Positions 43,134 through 51,695 of a DNA stretch of 64,000 nt are shown here, one piece after another. The stretch lies in NCBI GenBank assembly GCA_963843465.1, contig CAWJKP010000001.1, positions 1,860,001 through 1,924,000 on the forward strand, given 5' to 3'. Within the stretch, counting starts at the first letter, position 1. Each line of letters opens with the position of its first letter. Under the pieces are notes generated by a model. It was not told the origin of the DNA. It saw nothing but the letters and a program-made list of their open reading frames with translations, and did no database searches. Source of the DNA: CAWJKP01 sp963843465 (GTDB lineage: Bacteria > Planctomycetota > Planctomycetia > Pirellulales > Thermoguttaceae). The position numbers and the translations under genes are program-made.

Positions 43134-44225
43134 ATGGTCGAACTGCCCGACGAGAACTGGCGGGTGCTGTTTCGCCGCCGGCTGCTGGCCTGGTATCGCC
43201 GGCACGCCCGTGACTTGCCCTGGCGCGGCAGCCGCGATCCTTACGTGATCTGGGTCAGCGAGATCATGCTCCAGCAGACCCAGGTGGAGACGGTGAAGCC
43301 CTACTTCGCCCGGTTCCTGGCGGAGTTTCCCACGATCGAGGCGCTTGGCCGGGCGGCAGAGGACCGCGTGCTGCGGCTCTGGGAAGGACTGGGCTACTAC
43401 CGCCGTGCCCGGCAACTCCACCAGGCCGCCAAGCAGATCGTGGCCGAACACGCCGGCGTTTTTCCCTGCCAACCGCAGGCCGTCGGCCGACTCCCTGGGA
43501 TCGGCCGCTACACGGCCGGGGCGATCCTCTCCATCGCCTTCGATGCCCACGAGCCGATCCTCGAGGCCAACACGGTCCGCCTCTTCAGCCGGCTTTTGGC
43601 CTTCCGCGGCGACACGCTCTCGACGGAAGGCCGCCGGCTTCTTTGGGCGATGGCCGAAGCCCTGCTGCCCCGCCGCCATCCCGGCCGCTTCAACCAGGCG
43701 CTGATGGACCTGGGGAGCGAGGTCTGCACGGGCCGGACGCCGCAGTGCGGAGCGTGCCCGGTCTCCGCGCTCTGCAGGGCTCGGCAGGCGGGGCTGGAGA
43801 CGGAGATCCCCACGCCTACGAGGAAGCCCGCCACCGAATCGCGGCACGAGGCGGCGCTGGTCGTTCGCCGCCGCGGGCGCGTGCTCTTGCTCCGCCGGCC
43901 GGAAGGCGAGCGCTGGGCCGGCCTCTGGGACTTCCCTCGTTACCTGCTTCACGCCGAGCATCCCGCGAACCTCGCTCAGGAGCTGGCCGACCACGTCCGC
44001 CGCCAACTGGGCATCTCCATCGAGGTCGGCGACCGCATCGCCACCCTGCGTCACAGCGTTACCCGCTTCCGCATCACACTGGACTGTTACGAAGCCAGGT
44101 ATCTGTCCGGAGCTGCGACCGCACCCGCCGTGCAGTTCGTCGAGACTCGCTGGCTGCGTCCCGAGGAACTGGGCGAGTACCCGCTCTCGACGACCGGCCG
44201 GAAGCTCTGCCATTGGGCCGGGTAG
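43134..44225 (+). CDS. mutY: A/G-specific adenine DNA glycosylase MutY
   Basis: From ATG 43134 the product is 363 residues. The HhH-GPD core is clear: DLPWRGSRDPYVIWVSEIML with QQTQVETV (catalytic Glu), and LPGIGRYTAGAILSIAFDAH. The iron-sulfur ligands are present as C-TGRTPQ-C-GA-C-PVSAL-C. A C-terminal NUDIX-like domain (HEAALVVRRRGRVLLLRRPE) recognises 8-oxoG. Where E. coli reads LDGNVKRV with the catalytic Asp138, this protein reads LEANTVRLFSR, so an Asp is replaced by Glu, unusual for MutY. MutY removes A paired with 8-oxoG. The open frame upstream to 43071 is repeat sequence. Confidence 0.9.
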   Translation: MVELPDENWRVLFRRRLLAWYRRHARDLPWRGSRDPYVIWVSEIMLQQTQVETVKPYFARFLAEFPTIEALGRAAEDRVLRLWEGLGYYRRARQLHQAAKQIVAEHAGVFPCQPQAVGRLPGIGRYTAGAILSIAFDAHEPILEANTVRLFSRLLAFRGDTLSTEGRRLLWAMAEALLPRRHPGRFNQALMDLGSEVCTGRTPQCGACPVSALCRARQAGLETEIPTPTRKPATESRHEAALVVRRRGRVLLLRRPEGERWAGLWDFPRYLLHAEHPANLAQELADHVRRQLGISIEVGDRIATLRHSVTRFRITLDCYEARYLSGAATAPAVQFVETRWLRPEELGEYPLSTTGRKLCHWAG

Positions 44226-44484
44226 ACGGGTAGCGGTCGGTGGCTAAGGGCCTGTGAAACAACAAGTTGGGCAAATAGGAAGGAGCAAAGAAGCGAACAA
44301 GCGTTTCCGGCATTTTGTGCCCTGTTCGCTATTGGACCAACGGCCCGATCCTGATATAAAAAGGGCCTTCCGGTTCTGGGTCCAAGAGTCGTGAAACGGC
44401 CGCTGGTGGTTCCGCCTTCCGGCGGCATTCCGCCTCAAGGCGGGACTACGAGCGTCGGCGATATCAACGGTCGAGGGAAGGATC
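44226..44484. other. Spacer with a GGCGGNATTCCGCC hairpin
   Basis: No gene. At 44404-44450 the stretch GTTCCGCCTTCCGGCGGCAT and CCGCCTCAAGGCGGGACTAC can form adjoining hairpins; a related hairpin lies at 29147-29207. The last bases, GAGGGAAGGATC, are the ribosome site of the next gene. Confidence 0.6.
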
Positions 44485-45216
44485 ATGGAGTACTTGAATC
44501 GCGAGTGTATCGACGAGGTGGTCCCGGAAACGTTCCAACAGCGGCGGCCCTATCCTTGGATCAATTTCCAAGACTCGCTGACCCCCAAGGGCTTCGAGGA
44601 TCTCCGCACAACGCTTCCGGAGGTCTCCTTGTTCGAGAACAAGGTCGGCATCAAACGCGCTCATGGCCAGGGCTACCAGGATCGCATGCTGTTGCACTAC
44701 CTGCCGGGCGTGCCCGTGGCCGAGCCTTGGCAGAAGTTCATCGCCGAGCTTCAGGGAGAAGCCTACCAGTCGTTTCTCCATCGGATGTTCGGCCTTCCGG
44801 CCCGCAAGCCGCTGATTTTGACCATGGAGTGGTACTACGCCTGGCAGGGCTGTGCCGTTCCGCCGCACTGCGACGCCCGGCGCAAGCTGGCCACGCACCT
44901 CTTCTACTTCAATACCCAGGAGGACTGGGAATCGAGTTGGGGAGGCGAAGTCCTGATCCTGGACGACGAGGGGCGCTGGAAGGCCCATTCGGGCCCGACC
45001 TTCGACGACCTCCGCGTCGGCGCCTCGATCGACCCGCGGGGAAACGGCAGCCTGTTTTTTCAGCGAACGGAGCATTCTTGGCACGGCGTGCGTCCGCTGC
45101 GCCCGCCCGCGGACCAGCTTCGGAAATTGTTCGTGGTGACCATCAACATCCCCACCCTCCAAGTCCTCTGGCGGCGGATTCGCGGCAAGGATCCCGACGG
45201 CTATCGCGTGAACTGA
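44485..45216 (+). CDS. 2OG-Fe(II) oxygenase family protein
   Basis: The product is 243 residues. The double-stranded beta-helix core is visible: GCAVPPHCDARRKLATHLFY holds the H-x-D metal pair, WGGEVLILDDEGRW follows, and FFQRTEHSWHGVRPLRPP holds the distal His and the Arg that binds 2-oxoglutarate. Such enzymes hydroxylate side chains or small molecules; related bacterial members sit in sugar or peptide modification loci. The substrate is unknown. The ribosome site GGGAAGG sits just upstream. It has no obvious partner; the next gene is an exported oxidoreductase 134 bases away. Confidence 0.8.
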   Translation: MEYLNRECIDEVVPETFQQRRPYPWINFQDSLTPKGFEDLRTTLPEVSLFENKVGIKRAHGQGYQDRMLLHYLPGVPVAEPWQKFIAELQGEAYQSFLHRMFGLPARKPLILTMEWYYAWQGCAVPPHCDARRKLATHLFYFNTQEDWESSWGGEVLILDDEGRWKAHSGPTFDDLRVGASIDPRGNGSLFFQRTEHSWHGVRPLRPPADQLRKLFVVTINIPTLQVLWRRIRGKDPDGYRVN

Positions 45217-45217
45217 T

Positions 45218-45260
45218 TGGGTCTTTGGCCTTGGGTCTTTGGTTCCGGGTCTTGCGTCGC
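45218..45260. repeat. GGGTCTTTGGCCTTGGGTCTTTGG low-complexity repeat
   Basis: A tandem of GGGTCTTTGG-type units, matching the dispersed repeat at 33330-33410 and 57808-57840. Confidence 0.7.
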
Positions 45261-45350
45261 CTCTAAGACCTCTTCCTTGCGCCTCCTTCCCCGGACGGAG
45301 GCAGCGCGTTAAACTGCACTCGGTAAAAGGAGAACCGAGGCAGAGATTTT

Positions 45351-46722
45351 ATGGAATCAGGAACCGACCGCCGGAACTTCCTCAAGACGACGCTGGCCGC
45401 CGGCACCGTCCTGGCCGTGGCCGGCGAGAACCCCCAGGCCGGCGCAGCGGCCTCGCCCCGTGCGGAGCCCAAGGAGATCCACGCGCCTCCGATCGAGACG
45501 CTCCGCATCGGACTGGTGGGCCTGGGCGATCGGGGCACCTACCTGTTGAGCCTGCTCCTGGGGATAGCAAAGGTCCAGATTCGCGCGGTCTGCGATCTCG
45601 ATCAGGCCAAGGCCGCCCGGGCGCAGCGGCTGGTGGAAGATCATCGTCTACCCCGGCCGGAGAGCTACTGCCGTGGTGAGACCGACTACCGGCGGATGTG
45701 CCGGCGGGACGACCTCGACCTGGTAATCAACGCCACGCCCTGGCCTCTGCACTCGCCGGTCGTGCTGGCCGCGCTGGAGGCCGGGAAACACGCGGCCACC
45801 GAGGTGCCCGCGGCGCTCTCGGTCGAGGAGTGCTGGCAACAGATCGAAGCAGCCGAGAAAGCCAACCGCCATTGCGTACTCCTGGAGAACTACTGCTACC
45901 AACGCGACGTGATGCTGGTCTGGAATCTGGTGCGAAAGGGTTTCTTCGGCGAGGTGATGCATGCTCGAGGTGGGGTACCAAAAGGACGGCCGCGACTACG
46001 AAGTGAACTCGGCCGACGGCCGACTCAACTGGCAGGGCCAGATCCGCAAGAATCGCAAGGGGAACCCCTTTCCCACGCACGACATCGGCCCCCTGGCCCA
46101 ATGGATGGACATTCATCGGGGGGATCGCTTCGAGTACCTGGTATCGATGGGCGGCAACGCCCGAGGCTACCATGAGTACGCCGCCCGCTACCTTGCCGCC
46201 GACAACCCGCTGGCCACGGCCAGGTTCGACATGGCCGACATCAATTCCTGCCTGATCCGCACGGCCAAGGGACGGACGGTTTACCTGCTCTCCGACACGC
46301 TCCTCTCGCGGCCGCAGTCGCGGAACCTTTACCGCCTGCTGGGTAGCCAAGGTATCTACGATCGGACCATCGACCGGCTCTACCTGGAAGGGAAGAGCCC
46401 TAAGCGGGATCGTTGTCACGGCGACTGGGAGCTGATCGCCGGCTATTACAACGAGTTCGACCACCCCCTCTGGAAGGCGTTTCGGAAACAGACCATCAGT
46501 ACCGGCAAAGGGGGCGGCGATTACCTCTGCCTTTACCGCCTGGTGCAAGCCTTGCGGATGGGGACCCGGCCGGACATCAACGTCTACGATTCGGCCGCGT
46601 GGAGCAGCATCGTCGAGCTGAGCGAGACTTCCGCCCGCAACCGCAGTCAGCCCTTGGACTTTCCCGATTTTACCCGCGGCCGTTGGAAAACGACTCCTCC
46701 GGAACCTCTGGTCGAGAAGTAG
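45351..46722 (+). CDS. Tat-exported Gfo/Idh/MocA-family oxidoreductase, frame broken near 45966
   Basis: ATG 45351 starts MESGTDRRNFLKTTLAAGTV, a twin-arginine-type signal. The NAD(P) fold follows: LRIGLVGLGDRGTYLLSLLL, with GLVGLGDRG the dinucleotide motif, and then LDLVINATPWPLHSPVVLAA. After FFGEVMHA the frame slips; removing one base in GCTCGAG gives HAEVGYQKDGRDYEVNSADG and runs on to KGNPFPTHDIGPLAQWMDIH, with the catalytic-type HDIG..AQ segment, to the stop at 46722. Members oxidise or reduce sugars and inositols; several exported planctomycete copies exist. The substrate is unknown. A length of 1372 bases is not a multiple of three, supporting one indel. Confidence 0.85.
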
Positions 46723-46855
46723 CCCTTGCTACAGCGCTAGGTTTGCGGAAAAAGGGGGCCAAAAGGCTGACGACACCCTTGCGATAAGGTAGATTAGGAT
46801 ATGACGTCCGAGGGGGCGGATCCTGGTCTTGACGAGCCTTGCGGGAGGGCTTTCC

Positions 46856-48850
46856 ATGCTTATCGCCGAAGTCGTTGCTGGCGTTCTATTCCTTCTTTGG
46901 CTTTCGCTGCGGTACATCCCCAACGACCGCATCGGCATTGTCGAGAAGTTGTGGTCGGGCGCGGGTTCCCTCCAAGAAGGCGCAGTCATCGCGCTGGAGG
47001 GCGAGGCAGGTTATCAGGCGGACATTCTGCGCGGTGGTCTCCACTTCGGCCTCTGGCGGTGGCAGTACGCCGTTCACAAGTTCCCGCTGATTACGATCAA
47101 ACAGGGCAAGATCGGCTACGCCTTCTCTCGGGGCGGCGATCAGTTAATGCCTTCGCAGACTTTGGCCAAGGTTGTGGAATGCAACAACTTCCAGGACGCG
47201 AGGAAGTTTCTCGCCAGCGGCGGCCAAAAGGGCCGTCAGCGGGGCATCCTTCGTGAAGGCGTTTACGCGATCAACATCGCGCTGTTCAACGTGATTACCG
47301 AGGACCACGTATTCACGCTGGAGTGGGCGAAGAGCCTGGAAGAGTGGCAACACCAGCTCAGGGAGCTGCACGGCTTCAGCCCGCTGGTCCTCAGCGGCAA
47401 GTCGGATGAGATCGGAATCGTGACCGTCCACGAAGGCCCGACCTTGCCCCCCGGCGAGCTGATTGCCCCCGCGGTGGGCACCGACAAGGATCAGCCGAAC
47501 TTCCACAGCAACTACCAGGACATTGAAGCCTTCCTGGCTGCCGGCGGCCGTCGCGGCCTGCAATATATGCCGCTGATCGACGGCACCTACTTCCTCAACC
47601 GCTGGTTCTGCACGGTCGAGCTGATTCCCAAGCAAGTCGTTCCCATCGGCTTCGTGGGCGTCGTGGTCAGCTACTACGGGAAGAAGGGAGACGACACCTC
47701 GGGCAAGGAGTTCCGTCACGGCGAGCGCGTCCACGAGGGCGAGAAGGGCGTTTGGGAAACCGCGCTGGGCCCGGGAAAATACGCCTTCAACACGGCCAGC
47801 GGCCAAATCGTGCTGGTGCCCACCACGAACTTCGTGCTGCACTGGATCACGGGGCGGACCGAGCAGCACCACTACGACGAGACCCTGAAATCCATCGAGC
47901 TGATTACCGCCGACGCCTATGAGCCGACGTTGCCCCTGAGCGTGGTCGTGCACATCGACTACCAGAAGGCCCCCTCCGTCATCCAGCGCTTCGGCGACGT
48001 GAAGCAGCTCATTACGCAGACGCTCGATCCACTGCTCTCGGCGTATTTCAGGGACGTGGCGCACAAGAAGTCGATGTTGCAGTTGATCCACGACCGCGAT
48101 GAAATCCAGCAGCAAGCGCGGGACGAGCTGCGGCACAAGTTCACCCAGTTCGACATCGAGTGCGTGGACGTGCTCATCGGCCGGCCCGAGAGCAAGCAGG
48201 GCGACACCAAGATCGAGAACTTGCTCGAACAGTTGCGCCTGCGGCAGTTCGCCATCGAACAGGTCGAAACCTTCCAGAAACAGCAGGAGGCGGCCGTTCG
48301 CCAGAAGTCGTTCAACGAGGCGCAGGCCCAGGCCCAATTGCAGGCCGAGTTGACGAAATCCCAGGTGCAAATCAGGATCTCCGAAAACACGGGCGAGGCG
48401 GAATTGGCGCAGGCCAGGAAGAAGGCCGAAACCACGGTCGTTCAAGCCGAGGCCCAGGCCAAGCAAGCCAAGTTGCAGGGCGAAGGCGAGGCGGGAAAGC
48501 TGCTCGTGCTGGCCGAGGCGCAGGCCAAACAGGCACAGTTGATCGGCCAGGGCGAAGGCCAGAAAGCCGCCCTGACCGGCGAGGGTGAAGGCAGGGGGAT
48601 TGCCGCGATCGGCAACGCCGAGGCGCAGGTCCTCCAATTGAAGATCAACGCCTACGGCGACCCGCGGTTGTATGCGATGGCCATTGTCGCCGACGAGCTT
48701 CGTCAAAGCCAGCAGCCGCTGGTGCCGTCGCAGTTGATCAACTTCGGCGCCGGCGGCGACGGCCAGGTCAGCAACATGCTGGGGGCCTTGTTGAGCATCC
48801 TGACCTCGGAGAAACTGGGGATCAAGATCAAGCCCGAGGAAGAAGCGTAG
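46856..48850 (+). CDS. SPFH/flotillin-like membrane protein
   Basis: From ATG 46856 (GGGAGGG upstream) the product is 664 residues. One N-terminal membrane helix (IAEVVAGVLFLLWLSLRYIP) precedes a long segment in which a motif is repeated: FQDARKFLASGGQKGRQRGI at about 115 and YQDIEAFLAAGGRRGLQYMP at about 228, suggesting an internal duplication. The SPFH (band 7) core follows (PLSVVVHIDYQKAPSVIQRF, DIECVDVLIGRPESKQGD) and then a coiled coil rich in AEAQAKQAKLQGEGEAGKLL repeats, as in flotillins. Flotillins scaffold membrane microdomains. Its 3' end overlaps the convergent Tgl-like gene by 23 bases. Confidence 0.85.
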   Translation: MLIAEVVAGVLFLLWLSLRYIPNDRIGIVEKLWSGAGSLQEGAVIALEGEAGYQADILRGGLHFGLWRWQYAVHKFPLITIKQGKIGYAFSRGGDQLMPSQTLAKVVECNNFQDARKFLASGGQKGRQRGILREGVYAINIALFNVITEDHVFTLEWAKSLEEWQHQLRELHGFSPLVLSGKSDEIGIVTVHEGPTLPPGELIAPAVGTDKDQPNFHSNYQDIEAFLAAGGRRGLQYMPLIDGTYFLNRWFCTVELIPKQVVPIGFVGVVVSYYGKKGDDTSGKEFRHGERVHEGEKGVWETALGPGKYAFNTASGQIVLVPTTNFVLHWITGRTEQHHYDETLKSIELITADAYEPTLPLSVVVHIDYQKAPSVIQRFGDVKQLITQTLDPLLSAYFRDVAHKKSMLQLIHDRDEIQQQARDELRHKFTQFDIECVDVLIGRPESKQGDTKIENLLEQLRLRQFAIEQVETFQKQQEAAVRQKSFNEAQAQAQLQAELTKSQVQIRISENTGEAELAQARKKAETTVVQAEAQAKQAKLQGEGEAGKLLVLAEAQAKQAQLIGQGEGQKAALTGEGEGRGIAAIGNAEAQVLQLKINAYGDPRLYAMAIVADELRQSQQPLVPSQLINFGAGGDGQVSNMLGALLSILTSEKLGIKIKPEEEA

Positions 48851-49706
48851 CATCGCGGGTGGCCCCGCTAGCTCTGCTATCGGGGTGCCTGACCTGCCTG
48901 GCTTTGTCGACGATCACGCGCCGGACGGCCTTGATCTGAAAATCCGCGGCGTTCGGTTCGTACTGTTCTTGCTCGGCCACGATTCTCACGCTCTTCCATC
49001 GAAGGAAAGTCTTTCGAAAGTCCTCCACGGACAACGGCGTTCGGCTGTACATGTCCATGACCTTCCCGCCGCCGATGTAGAAGACGTGGTGGCCTTCCTG
49101 CCCGACGTATCTTTGCTGTAGCGAGCGACTCAATCGCTCGAAGCAGGGATTCTCGAACCATACTTCGTCGCCGGGGAGGAGTTCCGCCGTCTGGAAGATT
49201 TTCCCTCTCTTGGGATCAGGCTTATCGAAGAGCGTTCCGATCCCTTTTTTGGGCAGTTCATTGGGAATGACTTTGCCCTGGAGCATGTCGTCCAGCGCGG
49301 CGAGCCGCTTCACATCTGCCACGTCAATCATGGCCTTGAGCATGACGAGCGCCGATAGTTTAGCGCAGCGGATTCCGCTCTCGGTCTGCCAGAGATCCCG
49401 GATGGCCTGCGTGGGACTTCCCCGGGGGATGTAGGAACCATCTTGGTTCAGCTTCCAGTATTTTGGATTGCGGCTCTCAGGCCGGCCGCCATCGGCATGT
49501 GGGTAGTAGGCCTTTACCGTGGCGACATTCTCCACGATCTTCAAACGTACCTGGATCTCCTTCTCCGAACGCCCGGCGGCTCGAAGTTCTTCGCGCACCG
49601 CGTCCAACACCCTGGCCGTCGGCTCTTGGGACCATCCGCTCCGGCAGAACAACAAAGCCATTGCCGCGAAGACCGCGCCACAGCATAACGCTGACAGGTT
49701 GCGCAT
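48828..49706 (-). CDS. Secreted Tgl-like protein-glutamine gamma-glutamyltransferase
   Basis: From ATG 49706 (GGGAG upstream) the product is 292 residues with a signal peptide (GAVFAAMALLFCRSGWSQEP). The body follows the order of Bacillus Tgl: NPKYWKLNQDGSYIPRGSPT, AIRDLWQTESGIRCAKLSAL with the presumptive catalytic Cys, LVMLKAMIDVADVKRLAALD, LLPGDEVWFENPCFE and GQEGHHVFYIGGGKVMDMYS. Tgl crosslinks spore-coat proteins through epsilon-(gamma-glutamyl)lysine bonds. In a non-sporulating planctomycete an exported copy would more likely crosslink envelope or surface proteins. The assignment is from remembered motif order, and the residue before the Cys is Arg rather than Glu. Confidence 0.6.
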   Translation of the reverse strand: MRNLSALCCGAVFAAMALLFCRSGWSQEPTARVLDAVREELRAAGRSEKEIQVRLKIVENVATVKAYYPHADGGRPESRNPKYWKLNQDGSYIPRGSPTQAIRDLWQTESGIRCAKLSALVMLKAMIDVADVKRLAALDDMLQGKVIPNELPKKGIGTLFDKPDPKRGKIFQTAELLPGDEVWFENPCFERLSRSLQQRYVGQEGHHVFYIGGGKVMDMYSRTPLSVEDFRKTFLRWKSVRIVAEQEQYEPNAADFQIKAVRRVIVDKARQVRHPDSRASGATRDATLLPRA

Positions 49707-49782
49707 GGACAATCTCCCGTTCTTGATCGACTGGTTAGCCACCCGGTGTAATGCTAAAGCATAACCTACGTGTCCAAGAAAC

Positions 49783-50478
49783 CTATCGCGCCAAGGCGAA
49801 CCAATCCACCGCCGGGCTCAACGCGGCAGACTGCCAGGCCACCTCGTCGAGGATCGGGCAGCCGGCGCGGGCGGAAAGCTCTTGGCGATTGGTCGATACG
49901 CTGGGATCCTCGGCCGAGGGCGGCACCGGGTGATTGAGCACGACCCCGGCAACCGCTAGGCCGCCGCGGTAGCGGGATGCCACCCAGAGCGTCTGGAGGG
50001 TATGATTGATCGTGCCCAGCACGTTGCGGGCGACGACCACCAGGGGGTAGCCGAGGTCAAAGGCTAGGTCGGCGACATACTCCTCTTCGCCCAGCGGCGA
50101 GAGCAGTCCGCCGGCCCCTTCCACCAGCACCACGTCGCTCCGCTGGAGCCAAGGGTCCAGGCCGCGGCGAAGCTGTTGGGGATCGAGCTGACGGCCTTCC
50201 GCCCGGGCCGCCAGGTGCGGCGCCAAGGGGGCGGCGAAGCATTGCGGGCAGACCTCGTCCAGCGTGCCGGGGCTGCCCGCCGCTTCCCAGAGGCGTAGGG
50301 CGTCGTCCGAGACCAGCCGGTCCCGCTGGCGATTGCAGCCGCTGGCGGCCGGCTTGTAGACGCCCACGCGATGTCCCGCTTCGCGAAGGCGGTGGACGAT
50401 CAGAGCGCCGACGTAAGTCTTGCCCACGCCGGTGTCCGTTCCGGTGAGGAAAAGCCCGCGTATTTTCTTGCCTGCCAT
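49783..50478 (-). CDS. bioD: Dethiobiotin synthetase
   Basis: The product is 231 residues, normal for BioD. GLFLTGTDTGVGKTYVGALI is the P-loop; YKPAASGCNRQRDRLVSDDA carries the Lys and the CO2/DAPA-binding region; VLVEGAGGLLSPLGEEEYVA the second nucleotide and Mg site; and VVLNHPVPPSAEDPS the adenine-side segment. BioD makes dethiobiotin from DAPA, CO2 and ATP in biotin synthesis. No bioA, bioB or bioF is in the window, so the pathway is scattered. GAGGATTTCTCGC gives a fair ribosome site. It is transcribed away from the aguB/aguA pair. Confidence 0.92.
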   Translation of the reverse strand: MAGKKIRGLFLTGTDTGVGKTYVGALIVHRLREAGHRVGVYKPAASGCNRQRDRLVSDDALRLWEAAGSPGTLDEVCPQCFAAPLAPHLAARAEGRQLDPQQLRRGLDPWLQRSDVVLVEGAGGLLSPLGEEEYVADLAFDLGYPLVVVARNVLGTINHTLQTLWVASRYRGGLAVAGVVLNHPVPPSAEDPSVSTNRQELSARAGCPILDEVAWQSAALSPAVDWFALAR

Positions 50479-50663
50479 GCGAGAAATCCTCGCTCATAGA
50501 TCCTGATGGCCTAATATGGGACTGATGGGACCTATAGGACCTATGGGGCTCATAAGTCCCATTCGTCCCATAGGTCCCATGATTTCCATAAGCAGGGTGT
50601 GCTTCAGCATAACGTGGGAAGCTGTTATGCTGAAGCATAACCTACCTATGAGCCCAGGAAACG
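50479..50663. repeat. Spacer: GGGACCTATAGGACC repeats and TTATGCTTCAGCATAA palindrome (family 3)
   Basis: At about 50515-50582 sit mirrored units of TGGGACCTATAGGACCTATG. At 50601-50645 GCTTCAGCATAACG faces GTTATGCTGAAGC. Further copies of the second type are at 57054-57108 and, in short form, near 49751. It lies in the divergent gap between bioD and aguB. Confidence 0.8.
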
Positions 50664-51539
50664 ATGAGCGACCATCCCAGCAAAGTGACGATCGGCCTGG
50701 TGCAGCCGAAGTGTTCCACCTCGAAAGAGGAGAACGTCGGCATGGCCCTGGAGCGGATCGCGGAGGCGGCGGCCGCCGGCGCCAACGTGGTCTGCCTGCC
50801 GGAGCTTTTTGCCGGCCACTATCCCTGCCAGAGCGAGGACCACCGCAAGTTCGCCGAGGCGGAGCCGATTCCCGGGCCGACCAGCCAAGCCCTGGCCGAG
50901 GCGGCCCGGCGGCATGGCGTGGTCTTGATCGGCTCGCTTTTCGAGCGCCGCGGGCCGGGGTTGTACCACAACACGGCGGTGGTCTGGGACGCCGACGGTC
51001 GGCAGGCCGGACTCTACCGCAAGATGCACATTCCCGACGATCCCTGCTACTACGAGAAGTTCTACTTCACGCCCGGCGATCTGGGTTTTCCCAGCTTCCC
51101 CACGCGTTACGGCCGCGTGGGGGTCGGCGTCTGCTGGGACCAGTGGTTCCCCGAGGCGGCCCGGCTGGTGGCCCTTTCCGGGGCCGAGATGATCTTCTAT
51201 CCCACGGCCATCGGCTGGCTCGGCCACGAGAAGGCCCAGTTCGGCGCCAGCCAGCACACGGCCTGGGAGACGGTGATGCGGGGCCATGCGGTGGCCAACG
51301 GGCTGTTCGTGGCCGCCGTGAATCGCACGGGCGTGGAAGGACAACTGGAGTTTTGGGGCGCGTCGTTCGTGGCCGGACCCAACGGCAGCCTTCTGGCCAG
51401 GGCGTCCCACGACCGCGAGGAGCTGCTCTTGGCGGAGTGCGACCTGGACGAGATTGATTTCGTCCGCACCCACTGGCCTTTCCTCCGCGATCGCCGCATC
51501 GACGCCTACGGCGACTTGCAAAAACGATACCTGGAGTAG
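50664..51539 (+). CDS. aguB: N-carbamoylputrescine amidase
   Basis: The product is 291 residues of the nitrilase superfamily. The Glu-Lys-Cys triad is visible: Glu in NVVCLPELFAGHYPC (47), Lys in YRKMHIPDDPCYYEKFYFTP (about 120) and Cys in RVGVGVCWDQWFPEA (157). The DPCYYEKFYFTPGD stretch is characteristic of AguB. It hydrolyses N-carbamoylputrescine to putrescine, CO2 and ammonia. The gene for the preceding enzyme, AguA, is 156 bases downstream on the same strand, with a palindromic repeat between. The pair makes putrescine from agmatine. Confidence 0.92.
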   Translation: MSDHPSKVTIGLVQPKCSTSKEENVGMALERIAEAAAAGANVVCLPELFAGHYPCQSEDHRKFAEAEPIPGPTSQALAEAARRHGVVLIGSLFERRGPGLYHNTAVVWDADGRQAGLYRKMHIPDDPCYYEKFYFTPGDLGFPSFPTRYGRVGVGVCWDQWFPEAARLVALSGAEMIFYPTAIGWLGHEKAQFGASQHTAWETVMRGHAVANGLFVAAVNRTGVEGQLEFWGASFVAGPNGSLLARASHDREELLLAECDLDEIDFVRTHWPFLRDRRIDAYGDLQKRYLE

Positions 51540-51558
51540 CCGCGTTGCGACCGGACGT

Positions 51559-51661
51559 AGGGTGGGCTTTAGCCCGCCTTCACGACGTGCGGAAAATGCA
51601 AGGGTTACAGGAAAGATGGAAATGTGGTCGTGGTGGTGGCGGGCTAAAACCCACCCTACGT
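51559..51661. repeat. Paired-arm repeat TAGGGTGGGCTTTAGCCCGCC, second copy (family 4)
   Basis: GTAGGGTGGGCTTTAGCCCG is mirrored 60 bases on by CGGGCTAAAACCCACCCTAC. Same layout and similar loop (ATTTTCCGC-type) as at 4670-4772. It separates aguB from aguA. Confidence 0.85.
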
Positions 51662-51695
51662 CTGTGTTCGACCACGGTAGCGATCGAGCCATGTC

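Noticed and set aside
44464..45162. Minus-strand frame of 232 residues
   Set aside because: Shadow of the 2OG-Fe(II) oxygenase gene, which has a ribosome site and all family motifs.
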